The position numbers were made by a program, and so were the translations under genes. From Bacteroidetes bacterium GWE2_42_24 (GTDB lineage Bacteria; Bacteroidota; Bacteroidia; Bacteroidales; TTA-H9), in contig MEOA01000002.1 of assembly GCA_001768515.1 (NCBI GenBank), positions 53,875 through 117,874 on the forward strand: a stretch of 64,000 bases of DNA. The letters run 5' to 3'. Below are positions 11,101-19,330 of the stretch, in pieces. Each line of letters opens with the position of its first letter. The stretch's first letter is position 1. Under the pieces are notes generated by a model. It saw only the letters and a program-made list of their open reading frames with translations, was not told the DNA's origin and did not search any database.

Positions 11101-12162
11101 TCCGATTATTTTTTCTTTCTTTAACCCTGTTAGGCGTTCAAAACTGGGATTAACATCTAAAAACCTATAATCAACCATATTACCTGAAGAATCGAATATA
11201 CCTTCATGAAGCGCAAGCCCTTGATTCATACAAGCGATCAGCAGTCTGTATTTCTCTTCACTTGAACGTACTGCTTCCTCAGCCAGTTTTGTTGTAGTGA
11301 TTTCCTGAAGAGTTCCCACCATTGTGATCAGCTTTCCGTTTTCTGACTGAAAAGCCTTCTCGTTCACTTTAAACCAGCGCCAGTCACCATTTGCCGCCTT
11401 CAACCTGTATTCAAATCCAAACCTATACGTTTCATCCACATTGGTCATATTATCATATACCTTAACCAAACGGGTAAAATCATCCGGATGAAGAATTGAC
11501 TCGAATACTTGTGGTGAATATTCATCAAGCAATCCTGACTCATAACCAAGCTGAGCCAGTAAACTTCTGTTATAGTATAGATTCCGCTTCTCAGCGATGC
11601 TATATACATAAATAATATCAGGGCTATTCTCAGTTATTGTTTTAACAAACAATTCATTTTCACGTAGTACTTCCTCCACCTCTCTCTGTCTGGCTATCTG
11701 ATGTTCAAGCTGATTATTCCTCTCTGATATGGTTAAACTCAGTTTATCCTGAGCAGCTAAACAGGAAAGATTTGCCAGCTTAATCTTTACCATGGCCTTT
11801 AGCAGCACTATTAACTCCACTACATTAATGGGCTTAGCAAGAAACCCTTCTGCCCCCGATTCAACCGCTTGCTGTAAATTGCGCTGATCTGATTTTATCC
11901 CGGTCAAAAAAACAACAGGGATGCCGCACGTGTCAACACTTGATTTCAATTGTTGGCAAACCTCATAACCATTGATTCCTGGCAACAGAATATCTAATAA
12001 TATCACATCGGGGTCTGCTGAGCCAGCGATCTGTAATCCATCTTCCCCTGAATAAGCTGATATGAGTTCGGAATCAGGCCATGTATTCATAAGCAAAGAC
12101 TTAACGATCAGATGAATCTCCTTTACATCGTCAATTACCAGAATCTTGATCGGTTTTATCAT
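8119..12162 (-). CDS. Hybrid histidine kinase, REC-PASx5-GAF-HisKA-HATPase-REC
   Basis: A 1347-residue cytoplasmic hybrid kinase. Order: receiver 1 (residues 1-125; Asp57 phosphoacceptor in DVILLDILLPG, Lys110), a coiled segment, about five PAS domains (170-800), a GAF domain (about 800-960), HisKA (FMNNISHEIRTPLNGILGF, His intact), HATPase_c (DSGIGI, GSGLGLAI) and a C-terminal receiver (ILIAEDEP, VLMDLKMP, AKP). Having receivers at both ends suggests input from another phosphodonor and an intramolecular relay. No Hpt or DNA-binding output is encoded nearby; the following gene is another kinase, so the pair may feed one unseen output. Confidence 0.9.
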   Translation of the reverse strand: MIKPIKILVIDDVKEIHLIVKSLLMNTWPDSELISAYSGEDGLQIAGSADPDVILLDILLPGINGYEVCQQLKSSVDTCGIPVVFLTGIKSDQRNLQQAVESGAEGFLAKPINVVELIVLLKAMVKIKLANLSCLAAQDKLSLTISERNNQLEHQIARQREVEEVLRENELFVKTITENSPDIIYVYSIAEKRNLYYNRSLLAQLGYESGLLDEYSPQVFESILHPDDFTRLVKVYDNMTNVDETYRFGFEYRLKAANGDWRWFKVNEKAFQSENGKLITMVGTLQEITTTKLAEEAVRSSEEKYRLLIACMNQGLALHEGIFDSSGNMVDYRFLDVNPSFERLTGLKKEKIIGKTVLEVLPKTEPYWISRYSRTLITGEPLIFEDYSGEIDKHFEVLAYKTRENEFAVIITDVSFRKKIEIENQKLKSEYEMIFNGTQDAISLVEVTEQGVFRFIRTNSSHQRLTGISYEEIAGKTPQDFFGMEKGNTVSAYFQQCVESETPVSYEEVIVVNNLNKVMFTTISPVFNKGNIGYLVVSSVDITAKKESEALLKNMAESLNYAQEIARMGSWEYDLITDQKYWSDAFYRLLGLEPGAMEPSFIYLDDLVVQEDQELVHMKFRELVEYKTTIDFDFRLNGTNGQLKWVRISVVPEFLGDRLARLKGVLLDITEIKQSEESLKETSDYLENLINRANAPIVVWNYGLIVSRFNHAFEKLTGYTSEEIIGKKLTTLFPHDRLDEIMQIIDEASSGKNLDSVEIPVIDKDGKQHIILLNSANIYSATEHHYVATIAQGQDISGRKRADLIHRIQYNIARAVINSESFNELVGVVKQELQYVIDTSYFSIDLYEKKTDTLSGELWADEKDESTGWPAAKSLSGLVVKSGKSMLLNRDEIIELDERLQLELKGTIASKWLGVPLKTSHETIGTVVVQSFTNSDAYDEVTIEIFEVIASQLSIYIEKMRHEQEILQAKDQAEAGDRLKTAFMNNISHEIRTPLNGILGFGQMMVAEGITAEEKKEWLSILHSSSDRLVNTINDFMDISLIASGNLEINSRRFGLDEVLMSVRKAFSNSCMNKGLDYRYTVPEEVGKVYLESDRELIEKVLNHLMMNALKFTHKGFIEIGACMLDGFVEVYVRDSGIGIAKNTLDAVFKAFRQLDPGNTRLYEGSGLGLAIAEGVVKKLGGAITVESEIGVGSVFRVTLPCSQADPVFKPSTAIECHTKIVPSPMKHTILIAEDEPTNFMLINLILRRLDYILIHALNGQEAVDEVLRNDDIDLVLMDLKMPVMTGFEATRIINKHRPDLPVIATTAYALTGDRELALAAGCVDYLAKPIRREDLVAMVEKYLPGQ

Positions 12163-12534
12163 GGCTTGTATGTTTTATAAACATATCTATTAATATTCAG
12201 AACATGGTCGACCTGACGTTAAGTACAAAGACAAACAACGTACCACGTAACCAACCCTCCCCTGGTCAGGTATGTGGTTACTATCGTTTGTTACATCTGC
12301 GGCATTCACCGTCTTATGCTATTTCAAATACCGATTTCCAATAGTAAAGATAACTCAATAAAGGAGTTTTTCCTAATCAGACGAAAAAAAACAGGATCGG
12401 GTATAAAGCTCACAATAGTATCCTGTTAGGTATAAACAACCCACCCCTGTCACGTCTACCTGATGAACCTCATCTTCAGAAACCCACAATATCTTAATAC
12501 ATAAATTGATAACATTCCGGATTACAGGAAATAG
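12163..12534. other. Intergenic region without a recognisable gene
   Basis: Between the hybrid kinase start and the dismutase terminator I see no ORF with family features and no RNA gene. A CAAAGACA at 12226-12233 (TGTCTTTG on the minus strand) is a weak -7 candidate for the kinase operon. Confidence 0.5.
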
Positions 12535-12566
12535 AGAGAGTCCGGGAAATACCTCCCGGACTCTCT
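12535..12566 (-). terminator. Hairpin terminator downstream of superoxide dismutase
   Basis: A perfect 13-bp inverted repeat (AGAGAGTCCGGGA at 12535-12547, complement at 12554-12566) with a 6-nt loop, 15 bp after the dismutase stop on the minus strand. The minus-strand U-tract is weak (CTATTTCC) while the plus side is T-rich, so it may work in both directions. Confidence 0.75.
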
Positions 12567-12581
12567 TACTTTTTCTTTTCA

Positions 12582-13325
12582 CTATTTTCTAACAGCCTTT
12601 ATGGCTTCTTCATATCGGCGACTTACTTCATCCCAGTTTATCACGCTCCAGAATGCTTTCACGTAATCAGTACGTTTATTCTGATATTTCAGGTAGTAAG
12701 CATGTTCCCAAACATCAATACATAATACCGGGATTCCACGATTTTTAGCAATACTCATCAGTGGGTTATCCTGATTGGCCGTACTACTCACAAAAAGCTT
12801 ACCTTCCGCGTTAACAGAAAGCCAGGCCCAACCACTTCCAAATTGTGATGAAGCATTGGAATTAAATTCTGACTGAAATTTTTCAAAGCTTCCAAAAGTC
12901 TCATCAATGGCCTTTGATAACTTACCGGTCGGAAGGCCGCCACCGCCAGGTTTCATAAGCTGCCAGAACAATAAATGGTTGTAATACCCGCCTCCATTGT
13001 TACGCACAGCCATCGGATATTTTTCAATCTCCATGAAGAGATCAAAAAGCGGGGTTGAAGACCAAGGCTGCCCCTCAACAGCTTTATTAAGGTTTGATGT
13101 GTAAGCTGCATGGTGCCTTGAATAGTGAATCTCCATAGTAGCTGCATCTATATATGGCTCCAGAGCCGAATAGGCATACGGTAAGGGCAGTTGACGGTAT
13201 GCACCGGCATACATGTAATCCCCTGTTTGCTTTAGCTGATCTTTTGTCAATCCCTGACTGAAACCATAAACTGAAGTGAGCACAAGTATTATGGATAACA
13301 ATATTGAATTAAAAAATTTATGCAT
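12582..13325 (-). CDS. sodA: Exported Mn/Fe superoxide dismutase
   Basis: A 247-residue dismutase that converts superoxide to H2O2 and O2. Metal ligands are visible: His67 (MEIHYSRHH), His117 (GGYYNHLLF), Asp204 and His208 (DVWEHAYYLKY). The Gln in STANQDNPLM is the Mn-type position, so Mn or cambialistic use is more likely than Fe only. A signal peptide (about residues 1-24, ending GFSQG) and a 20-residue linker precede the domain, so the enzyme is predicted periplasmic or secreted, unlike the usual cytoplasmic SodB of Bacteroidales. Strong terminator downstream. Confidence 0.92.
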   Translation of the reverse strand: MHKFFNSILLSIILVLTSVYGFSQGLTKDQLKQTGDYMYAGAYRQLPLPYAYSALEPYIDAATMEIHYSRHHAAYTSNLNKAVEGQPWSSTPLFDLFMEIEKYPMAVRNNGGGYYNHLLFWQLMKPGGGGLPTGKLSKAIDETFGSFEKFQSEFNSNASSQFGSGWAWLSVNAEGKLFVSSTANQDNPLMSIAKNRGIPVLCIDVWEHAYYLKYQNKRTDYVKAFWSVINWDEVSRRYEEAIKAVRK

Positions 13326-13604
13326 TTTAAATCTGAATTATGTAGTTTGATATATATAACAACTACCGAAGTGATTTGTTTGGGAGAATGACAGCAAGGA
13401 CCACAGGGTATTAGCAATCCCTTTGAAATTTAAACCACATTACCAACAAAATGCACATAAAACAAGAAGGCAGTTCAGGAGCCGCCATAACGCTTGCCTA
13501 CAGGCTTGCATAACTCATATATCTACTGCCTGAGCCAAACACAGTAAACTCTCTGTGAGTATCTGCAATAGTAAACCAGAATACTTTATTGCAAAAATCC
13601 TCAG

Positions 13605-13817
13605 TTACCCCTTGCCGTGATGTTTCTCGTAATTCTCACAAGAGCGGTCATCACTGCCATCGCCACTACAAGAGCATCCTACACGGCGACCATCAGCATC
13701 AACATCGACTGATGAACACGACTTCGTAAACTGAGAACCCCTGATAAAAAACATTTTAATAGCTATACCAGCAATAGCAAGTCCGATTAATATAGTTGAA
13801 AGCAATAACAATTTCAT
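13605..13817 (-). CDS. Small Cys-rich membrane-anchored protein
   Basis: A 70-residue protein: one N-terminal membrane helix (about residues 2-22), then a hydrophilic tail with four cysteines (KSCSSV, GCSCSG, RSCENYEKHH). It resembles a small Bacteroidota family annotated only as 'membrane or secreted protein'. The spaced CxC and C...H residues could bind a metal, but this is inference. The ATG at 13817 is preferred over the TTG two codons upstream. The gene lies between sod and a methyltransferase with no operon partner. Confidence 0.6.
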   Translation of the reverse strand: MKLLLLSTILIGLAIAGIAIKMFFIRGSQFTKSCSSVDVDADGRRVGCSCSGDGSDDRSCENYEKHHGKG

Positions 13818-13859
13818 AGTCAAAGATATTTAACTAAAACAGCCAGAAAGACACTTTGT

Positions 13860-14636
13860 TTAAACGGAAGGCGATCGACGTCTGGAAAATTCAGACATCA
13901 CGATAGCGGCTGCCACACCAGCATTGAGCGACTCGGCCGTTAACCCTTCGCTCACTCCGGTTGGAATGGTGAGCCTGGTTGTAAGCAGGGCCTGAATCTC
14001 TTCGCTGATCCCCCTGCTTTCATTGCCAATAACAATCACACCCGATGGCGCGAGTGTGGACTGATAAATATTATCACCCGATAAGACCGTTCCAAAGACT
14101 GGCACCCCGGTGGGTAATGTATTCAGCCATTCGACAGCGTTCATCTCATATTGTTTTACCCTGACAATCGAACCCATAGTAGCCTGCACAACTTTAGAGT
14201 TGTATATATCAACTGATCCTGGCGTTCTTAAAATGTGCCGGATACCAAACCAATCAGCCGTGCGTATAATGGTCCCCATGTTGCCCGGATCTTTAATATC
14301 CTCCAGCAATAGAATCAAATTGGTCAGCGTGGGTATTTCACTTAAAGGCGGCGAAGGGATCTTTACAACTGCCAGTACTGGCGAAGGAGTTGTCAGTGCT
14401 GTCATCTTACCCATATATTCTTCAGAGATTAACCGGGTTGTAATTCCCTTCAAACGGCATAAACCTGAATACTGAAACAGCCATGATTCTCGCGCATAAA
14501 TAGCAACGATATCTGCCCCGCTGTGAATCATGTCGACAACCAGACGATTTCCTTCTGCGAGATAGAGACCTGCCTCACGTCTGTAGGACGAATTGCGCAA
14601 TTCACTGATATGACGAACCTGATTGCGTGTTAGCAT
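13860..14636 (-). CDS. TrmH/SpoU-family RNA methyltransferase
   Basis: A 258-residue SPOUT-class 2'-O-methyltransferase acting on rRNA or tRNA with S-adenosylmethionine. The N-terminal substrate-binding part (YLAEGNRLVVDM) is followed by the three SpoU motifs: LLLEDIKDPGNMGTIIRTAD with the catalytic Arg, VIVIGNESRGIS, and IPTGVSEGLTAESLNAGVAAAI at the knot. The RlmB-like layout suggests 23S rRNA, but the exact target cannot be assigned. It is followed by the ribosomal protein operon on the same strand after a terminator. Confidence 0.85.
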   Translation of the reverse strand: MLTRNQVRHISELRNSSYRREAGLYLAEGNRLVVDMIHSGADIVAIYARESWLFQYSGLCRLKGITTRLISEEYMGKMTALTTPSPVLAVVKIPSPPLSEIPTLTNLILLLEDIKDPGNMGTIIRTADWFGIRHILRTPGSVDIYNSKVVQATMGSIVRVKQYEMNAVEWLNTLPTGVPVFGTVLSGDNIYQSTLAPSGVIVIGNESRGISEEIQALLTTRLTIPTGVSEGLTAESLNAGVAAAIVMSEFSRRRSPSV

Positions 14637-14745
14637 ACCTTATCAATAGAAGACAAATTGTTTTTTAATGCCATAGATTCTTGCTCACCACAAGCTTTCG
14701 CATTCATAGCGCGTAAATAGTATGCGAAGGTAATAAAAGTTAAAG

Positions 14746-14786
14746 CAAAAAAGAAACCGCGCGTCACCAGTTAGTAACGCACGGTT
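14746..14786 (-). terminator. Intrinsic terminator of the rpsF-rpsR-rplI operon
   Basis: On the minus strand a 10-bp stem (AACCGTGCGT with ACGCGCGGTT, one G-U pair) with a 12-nt loop is followed by TCTTTTTTG, 22 bp after the rplI stop. A textbook intrinsic terminator. Confidence 0.9.
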
Positions 14787-14807
14787 AGTTTATCAATAAT
14801 CTGCAGA

Positions 14808-15257
14808 TTATTCGGCGATCACTTCAAAGTCGATCAATACGCGAACTTCCTTGTGCAGGTTAATTTTAGCTTTATAGGTTCCAACCTCTTTAACAGCTTC
14901 TCCATCGATGGCAATTTTTCTGCGGTCGATTTCAATGCCATTCTGCTCCTTGAGTGCTTCAGCAATCTGAATATTATTCACTGAACCAAAGATTTTACCT
15001 GTTGTAGAGGCTTTTGCCCCAATTCTCAGCATAATACCTTCCAGTTTAGCGGCGATTGCCTGAGCGTCCTGTTTAATCTTATCCTCTTTGAATGCCCTTT
15101 GCTTAAGGTTTTCAGCAAGAATCTTACGATTGGTCTGGGTAGCCTGAACTGCCAGCCCTTGAGGGATTAGGTAGTTGTTGGCATAACCATTCTTTACACT
15201 TACGATGTCGTTGACAAATCCTAGATTTGCAATGTCTTGTTTGAGAATAACTTCCAT
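14808..15257 (-). CDS. rplI: 50S ribosomal protein bL9
   Basis: A 149-residue bL9, normal length, starting MEVILKQDIANLGF with the classic DIVSVKNGYANNYLIPQG segment of the rRNA-binding N-terminal domain, then the long connecting helix and a C-terminal domain ending VLIDFEVIAE. Last gene of the three-gene operon, 13 bp after rpsR, followed by a terminator. Confidence 0.97.
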   Translation of the reverse strand: MEVILKQDIANLGFVNDIVSVKNGYANNYLIPQGLAVQATQTNRKILAENLKQRAFKEDKIKQDAQAIAAKLEGIMLRIGAKASTTGKIFGSVNNIQIAEALKEQNGIEIDRRKIAIDGEAVKEVGTYKAKINLHKEVRVLIDFEVIAE

Positions 15258-15270
15258 GTGTCCTTCCTCC

Positions 15271-15540
15271 TTACTTTAATAAATCAGCTACATAGGGCAA
15301 CAGCGCCAGGTGCCTTGCGCGCTTAATGGCCTGAGCCACTTTACGCTGGTACTTGGTGGATGTACCGGTAAGGCGACGGGGAAGAATTTTTCCCTGTTCG
15401 TTGACAAACTTCAATAGGAAGTTTTCATCTTTGTAATCAATGTACTTGATTCCGCTCTTTTTGAAACGGCAGTACTTCTTTCTCTTGGTATCGACTGCTA
15501 TCGGAGTCAGATACTTAATGTCGGTGTTTGCTTGTGCCAT
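15271..15540 (-). CDS. rpsR: 30S ribosomal protein bS18
   Basis: An 89-residue bS18 with the conserved [23 protein letters not shown] and [26 protein letters not shown] segments. It binds bS6 on the small-subunit platform. Between rpsF (19 bp upstream) and rplI; the ssb gene often found here in proteobacteria is absent, as is usual in Bacteroidota. The [14 protein letters not shown] segment keeps a single Cys, so a zinc-binding form is not indicated. Confidence 0.97.
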   Translation of the reverse strand: MAQANTDIKYLTPIAVDTKRKKYCRFKKSGIKYIDYKDENFLLKFVNEQGKILPRRLTGTSTKYQRKVAQAIKRARHLALLPYVADLLK

Positions 15541-15559
15541 AATTTTTTCCTTTCAGTGT

Positions 15560-15916
15560 TTAATTACTTACTGTTGCTTTAGCGTCTTTATGCATGGCAC
15601 GTTTCTTATCACTGTAAGCTATGGCATGTTTGTCAAGCTTCACTGTCAGGAAACGAATCACGCGTTCGTCGCGCTTCAAAGCAATTTCTAAATTGGCTAC
15701 AAGGTCACCTTCAGCCCGGAACTCAATCAGGTGGTAAAAACCTGTTGATTTCTTCTGGATGGGATAGGCCAGCTTACGCAGACCCCAGTTGTCTTCCATC
15801 ACGATTTCTGCTCCTTTTTCGAGCAAATAATTGTGGAATTTTTGTACCGTTTCCCTCATCTGTTCTTCAGACAAGACGGGAGTCATAATGAAAACGGCTT
15901 CGTACTGATTTACCAT
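15560..15916 (-). CDS. rpsF: 30S ribosomal protein bS6
   Basis: A 118-residue bS6 with the typical start [19 protein letters not shown], the [20 protein letters not shown] core, and the [17 protein letters not shown] end of the domain. There is no poly-glutamate tail. First gene of the rpsF-rpsR-rplI operon, driven by the promoter 55-85 bp upstream. Confidence 0.97.
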   Translation of the reverse strand: MVNQYEAVFIMTPVLSEEQMRETVQKFHNYLLEKGAEIVMEDNWGLRKLAYPIQKKSTGFYHLIEFRAEGDLVANLEIALKRDERVIRFLTVKLDKHAIAYSDKKRAMHKDAKATVSN

Positions 15917-15970
15917 TTGATTGGTTATTAATAGTTTAACTTATGTATTGGTTTAATCCAAAACGGACTG

Positions 15971-16001
15971 CAAAAGTAGTAATTTCTTTCTGATTGTCAA
16001 A
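15971..16001 (-). promoter_or_regulatory. Consensus Bacteroidota promoter of rpsF operon
   Basis: On the minus strand TTTG (16001-15998), a 19-bp spacer, then TACTTTTG (15978-15971) match the TTTG-N19-TAnnTTTG consensus exactly. Transcription would start near 15964, giving a leader of about 48 nt before rpsF. Confidence 0.85.
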
Positions 16002-16193
16002 CAACTCTGAAGAAAAAATTTTGAAAATTACAGACTGCTCCGTAGTCATTGAATATATATTACTTTGAATTCAAAATTTGAAAACCTGAACGAAAGGACT
16101 TGGTAACCCCACCACAATTCAAAAATCCATACCAGATGCTTTGCAGGATTGCACATTTAATCCACACTAATTATGCCCTGGCATTTTCAGTTA

Positions 16194-17624
16194 CTATGCT
16201 TTCTGAGAAACCGGAATTGTAAATTTAAATACACTTCCCTTCTTTACCTGACTTTCTGCCCAAATACTTCCACCAAGTTTTTCAACAAATTCTTTGCATA
16301 ATATTAAGCCTAAACCTGTGCCCGATTCATTACTGGTTCCTGTTGTCGTATAATATGTATCATTTTTAAAGAGATTATTAAGTGTCTCCTCACTCATGCC
16401 AACACCATCATCTGTAATAGCGACTTCAACCAGATTTTGATTAATAGTCGATACAATATCAATTCGCCCATTAATGTTCGTAAAATTGATGGCATTAGAT
16501 ATCAGATTACGTAGGATTGTTTTTAATAAAACAGTATCAACATAAACCTCAATATCAGGTGATATCAAGTGATTTATTGATATCTTTTTTATCTCTGCCG
16601 ATAACATTACGGCATCTGCTATTTCGTCAACAATTGGCTCTAATTTAACCACCTCAGGCTTAAAGATTATCTGATCACTCTGGCTTTTTGCCCATTTCAA
16701 TAAGTTCTCAAGCAAATTAAATGTATTATTAGCCGAATGGTTTATAGCAAACAATATCTCTTTAGATTCAGCAATATCATACTTTTGAATGTTTTTTAAC
16801 AATAGCTCTGATAATCCCATAATACTACTAAACGGACTTCTCAAATCATAAGCTATGATTGAAAATAGTTTATCCTTCGTTTTGTTAATTTTCAGTAATT
16901 CAGTATTTTTTTCCTGAATAATAGAAAAATATGAATTTGTTTTCTTGTAAAATATGCCAAATCCAATGATGCCAATAACAAAGACAATAAAATGGAAGAT
17001 AAAAATAAGAACAACCTGCTTTTTAACTATTGCCAGGTAAGAGGCCGATAACATTGAAACACTTATTCCTCCCCGTATGTTGCCAACTTTATATCCCTGT
17101 TTGGCATGACAATCCAGGCAGCTCTTTTTTATTAACAGTGGAGCCATGTACCTGTATTGGCTATTAGAATCAGTTCCCACTAATTCAAATACCTCCGGCA
17201 CTCCTTTTTCAAAAGATTCAAGCGCCTTTGTTTCCCAATAATCAGCTTTATTGGCAGGTCTTATGGGTTTTAAGCTCGTTATTCTAAACTGAACTTTATC
17301 ACTTATCTTGTGAAGATCCGCGATTTGACGTGTCATGTAAGCAGGATTAATTTTAGTGAGCTTCAAACCGTTTGTTGTAACAACGTCTCTAAACGAATCT
17401 ATAAGGTATGGATTTGGTGGGTTTTCAATTGTTAATGGAATATATACCCCATTATGATTGGAATTCCACTCGCGGGTAATTTCAATTTGCTCGAAGAATG
17501 CCCGGGATAAATCATGCGTTAACTTTTTGTTGGAAGAAACAGCATTCGATATGTTAAGTATAAGTGAACCAATTATAAATATTGTCCAGCAAATCAACAG
17601 CCAAACTAAATAGGACTTCTTCAT
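16194..17624 (-). CDS. DUF3365 sensor kinase with CxxCH and a Tyr at the phosphoacceptor site
   Basis: A 476-residue membrane protein: helix 1 (about residues 5-27), a periplasmic DUF3365 (Tll0287-like) domain carrying a heme-binding type motif C169-LDC172-H173, helix 2 (about 203-226), a coiled linker, HisKA and HATPase_c. ATP-binding boxes look intact (NLISNAINF, DDGVGM, GTGLGLILCKEF). The HisKA motif reads FSIIAYDLRSPF: the phosphoacceptor His is Tyr259 (TAT in place of CAT). Either this copy cannot autophosphorylate, or the base is an error. The domain pairing suggests a redox or gas sensor. It stands alone with no regulator next to it. Confidence 0.85.
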   Translation of the reverse strand: MKKSYLVWLLICWTIFIIGSLILNISNAVSSNKKLTHDLSRAFFEQIEITREWNSNHNGVYIPLTIENPPNPYLIDSFRDVVTTNGLKLTKINPAYMTRQIADLHKISDKVQFRITSLKPIRPANKADYWETKALESFEKGVPEVFELVGTDSNSQYRYMAPLLIKKSCLDCHAKQGYKVGNIRGGISVSMLSASYLAIVKKQVVLIFIFHFIVFVIGIIGFGIFYKKTNSYFSIIQEKNTELLKINKTKDKLFSIIAYDLRSPFSSIMGLSELLLKNIQKYDIAESKEILFAINHSANNTFNLLENLLKWAKSQSDQIIFKPEVVKLEPIVDEIADAVMLSAEIKKISINHLISPDIEVYVDTVLLKTILRNLISNAINFTNINGRIDIVSTINQNLVEVAITDDGVGMSEETLNNLFKNDTYYTTTGTSNESGTGLGLILCKEFVEKLGGSIWAESQVKKGSVFKFTIPVSQKA

Positions 17625-18768
17625 TTTCGTTTTCTTATTAAATACTGCAATTCTTTGATCTGGTAAAAATCTTCAATTCAAACAATGACATTCTTCTTAA
17701 ATCTTTCAAAAAACCCAATAGCCATTCTGTGATATGAAAAAGGAACTGGTTGCTCCTACGTGAATTCAGGCACATATTAATGTATTTTCCTCTTGAAATT
17801 GAGGATAGTGTGCAGAAAATGATGTTTCCTACATACCTTCTATAAAAGCCTGAATATCATAATAACCCATCATATCTGGCCAAAACAACACATTTCGTCA
17901 TTCGAAAACACTTTAGTCGATCAAAACTGTAAGCACATCATGATGCTTCAGTCCTCCTCGTTCTTAAACGGATTGGTTCACACGCGTTAAACCAGTTATT
18001 ATGGTTTTAAATATAGCGTGAACCATCTAAATATTATGTACATCGACAATCATCCATTACAGCATGAAGCATCATCTGTCAACCGACAAAGATATCCTCA
18101 AATATATAGATTACGCACCGAAATACAAATTAAATATTCAAATTCAGGATTAGTAACAACCTGCCCTGACACCGAGAGTATGGTGGTGGCCTTCAACTGG
18201 AACAAGCTATTCGATTTGCTGAATGACATTGATGATCCACTCAGTCGGGTCAAGGATTTTGAATCTGCACAGTGACATAATGCTCAGACTACCGAAATTT
18301 GCTTGTCTACGACGCATAAGCCGGCTTAATGACATTTTTCCGACCAGAGTCCAAATTTTATTTTAAATAAGACAGTTGTTTATCAGGAAATGATACATTT
18401 CGCTATTGCTCTCCAAACTACCAGACATCCATTGACATACTCCATGGCACTTAATTCATGACACCTAGTTAAAAAAAAAATTGCTGAACACAGAACCATA
18501 AAGTTAAAACTAAAGATACCATATCCGCAATTATCGGGCATTATGAGCCTGAGGGAAGTTCCTTGCTATCACAAAATTATGTTAAAAAAATTACCTTTGT
18601 TTAACCGTTTACAAAATAGTCCGATTTATAGGGGGCCAAGCCAGCTACCACCCCGATTCAATCTTCTTCAAATTTATTCTACCCGGGATTTTCACTTTGC
18701 TGCCTGATTTTGAAAGTTCTCCATACCTGATCACGGTTATTGATTTTACATATTGAATCATTGGTGCA
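17625..18768. other. Gene-poor region, no convincing gene
   Basis: About 1.1 kb upstream of the DUF3365 kinase. The only sizeable reading (18036-18275, about 80 codons) has no recognisable motif and no promoter match. AT-rich and without tRNA-like folds that I could see. It leads into the repeats at 18769 and 18957. Confidence 0.5.
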
Positions 18769-18883
18769 GTAGAGACGCACGACCGGGCGTCTTAAATAAC
18801 GCCATCGGTCGGGGTAGAGACGCACGACCGTGTGTCTCAAATAACACCAACAGCGCAGGGTAGAAACGCACGACCGTGCGTCT
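18769..18883. repeat. Three tandem palindromic units, 45-46 bp period
   Basis: Units begin at 18769, 18814 and 18860. Each opens with a 24-nt block of the form GTAGAGACGCACG-acc-GTGCGTCT whose arms AGACGCACG/(C/T)GTGCGTCT can fold into a hairpin with a 3-nt loop, followed by TTAAATAAC-like sequence and a variable spacer. Substitutions keep part of the stem (for example unit 3 keeps CGCACG/GTGCG). Looks like a REP-type repeat of the kind scattered in Bacteroidota and cyanobacterial intergenic DNA. Confidence 0.8.
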
Positions 18884-18956
18884 TAAATATCACAAACCAT
18901 CCGGGATCGTTCCAACCAACGCCCATATTTTAAATTCAAACCAAAAATACCCCTAA

Positions 18957-19330
18957 CATACTGTAAACCCGCTAAAAAGATAGCTAAAAAAAAGCTCTGT
19001 TCCCTCTATGACCTAACTTTGGCCTAACTTTGGTCTCTCTTTTACTTGATTATCAATATATTCCAAATGTGTTTATTGTTACTTAATCCTCGATTGAACG
19101 GACATTGAACGAAAATTCTTAAAAATTGCAATTTTCACTGTTCATTGAACGAAGTTCGAACGAAAGCGCAAAAGCAACTAGCGGATGTGAAAATCATTAT
19201 ACGCTCATTATATAATATAAACAATTGCTATATTGACATTTACGCAAGATTTATAAAAAATAAATCACCTTACCGGATTTAAAGTTTTGATGAGAATCAA
19301 ATTAATCATTGAACAGTTCGAACAGTTTTT
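18957..19330. repeat. Dispersed intergenic element, copy A (11-bp phased)
   Basis: Shares with 58847-59113 the blocks CTG(T/G)AAACCCGCTAAAAAGA, a lysine-like A-run with GCTC..CCCTCT, AACTTTGGTCT, ACTTGATTATCA, ATTGAACGGA and ATTGAACGAAAATT, in the same order. Within it, CTAACTTTGG recurs at 19013 and 19024 and ATTGAACG at 19093 and 19104, both exactly 11 bp apart. It ends with CATTGAACAGTTCGAACAG near 19307-19325. Copy A is longer than copy B by an AT-rich insert of about 100 bp. No protein is evident. Confidence 0.75.

Noticed and set aside
18036..18275. An 80-codon ORF in the gene-poor region
   Set aside because: No family motif and no promoter match; likely chance. Kept only as a note.
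18769..18883. Possible CRISPR array
   Set aside because: Units are palindromic with only three copies and 21-nt unlike spacers; no cas genes nearby. REP-like fits better.
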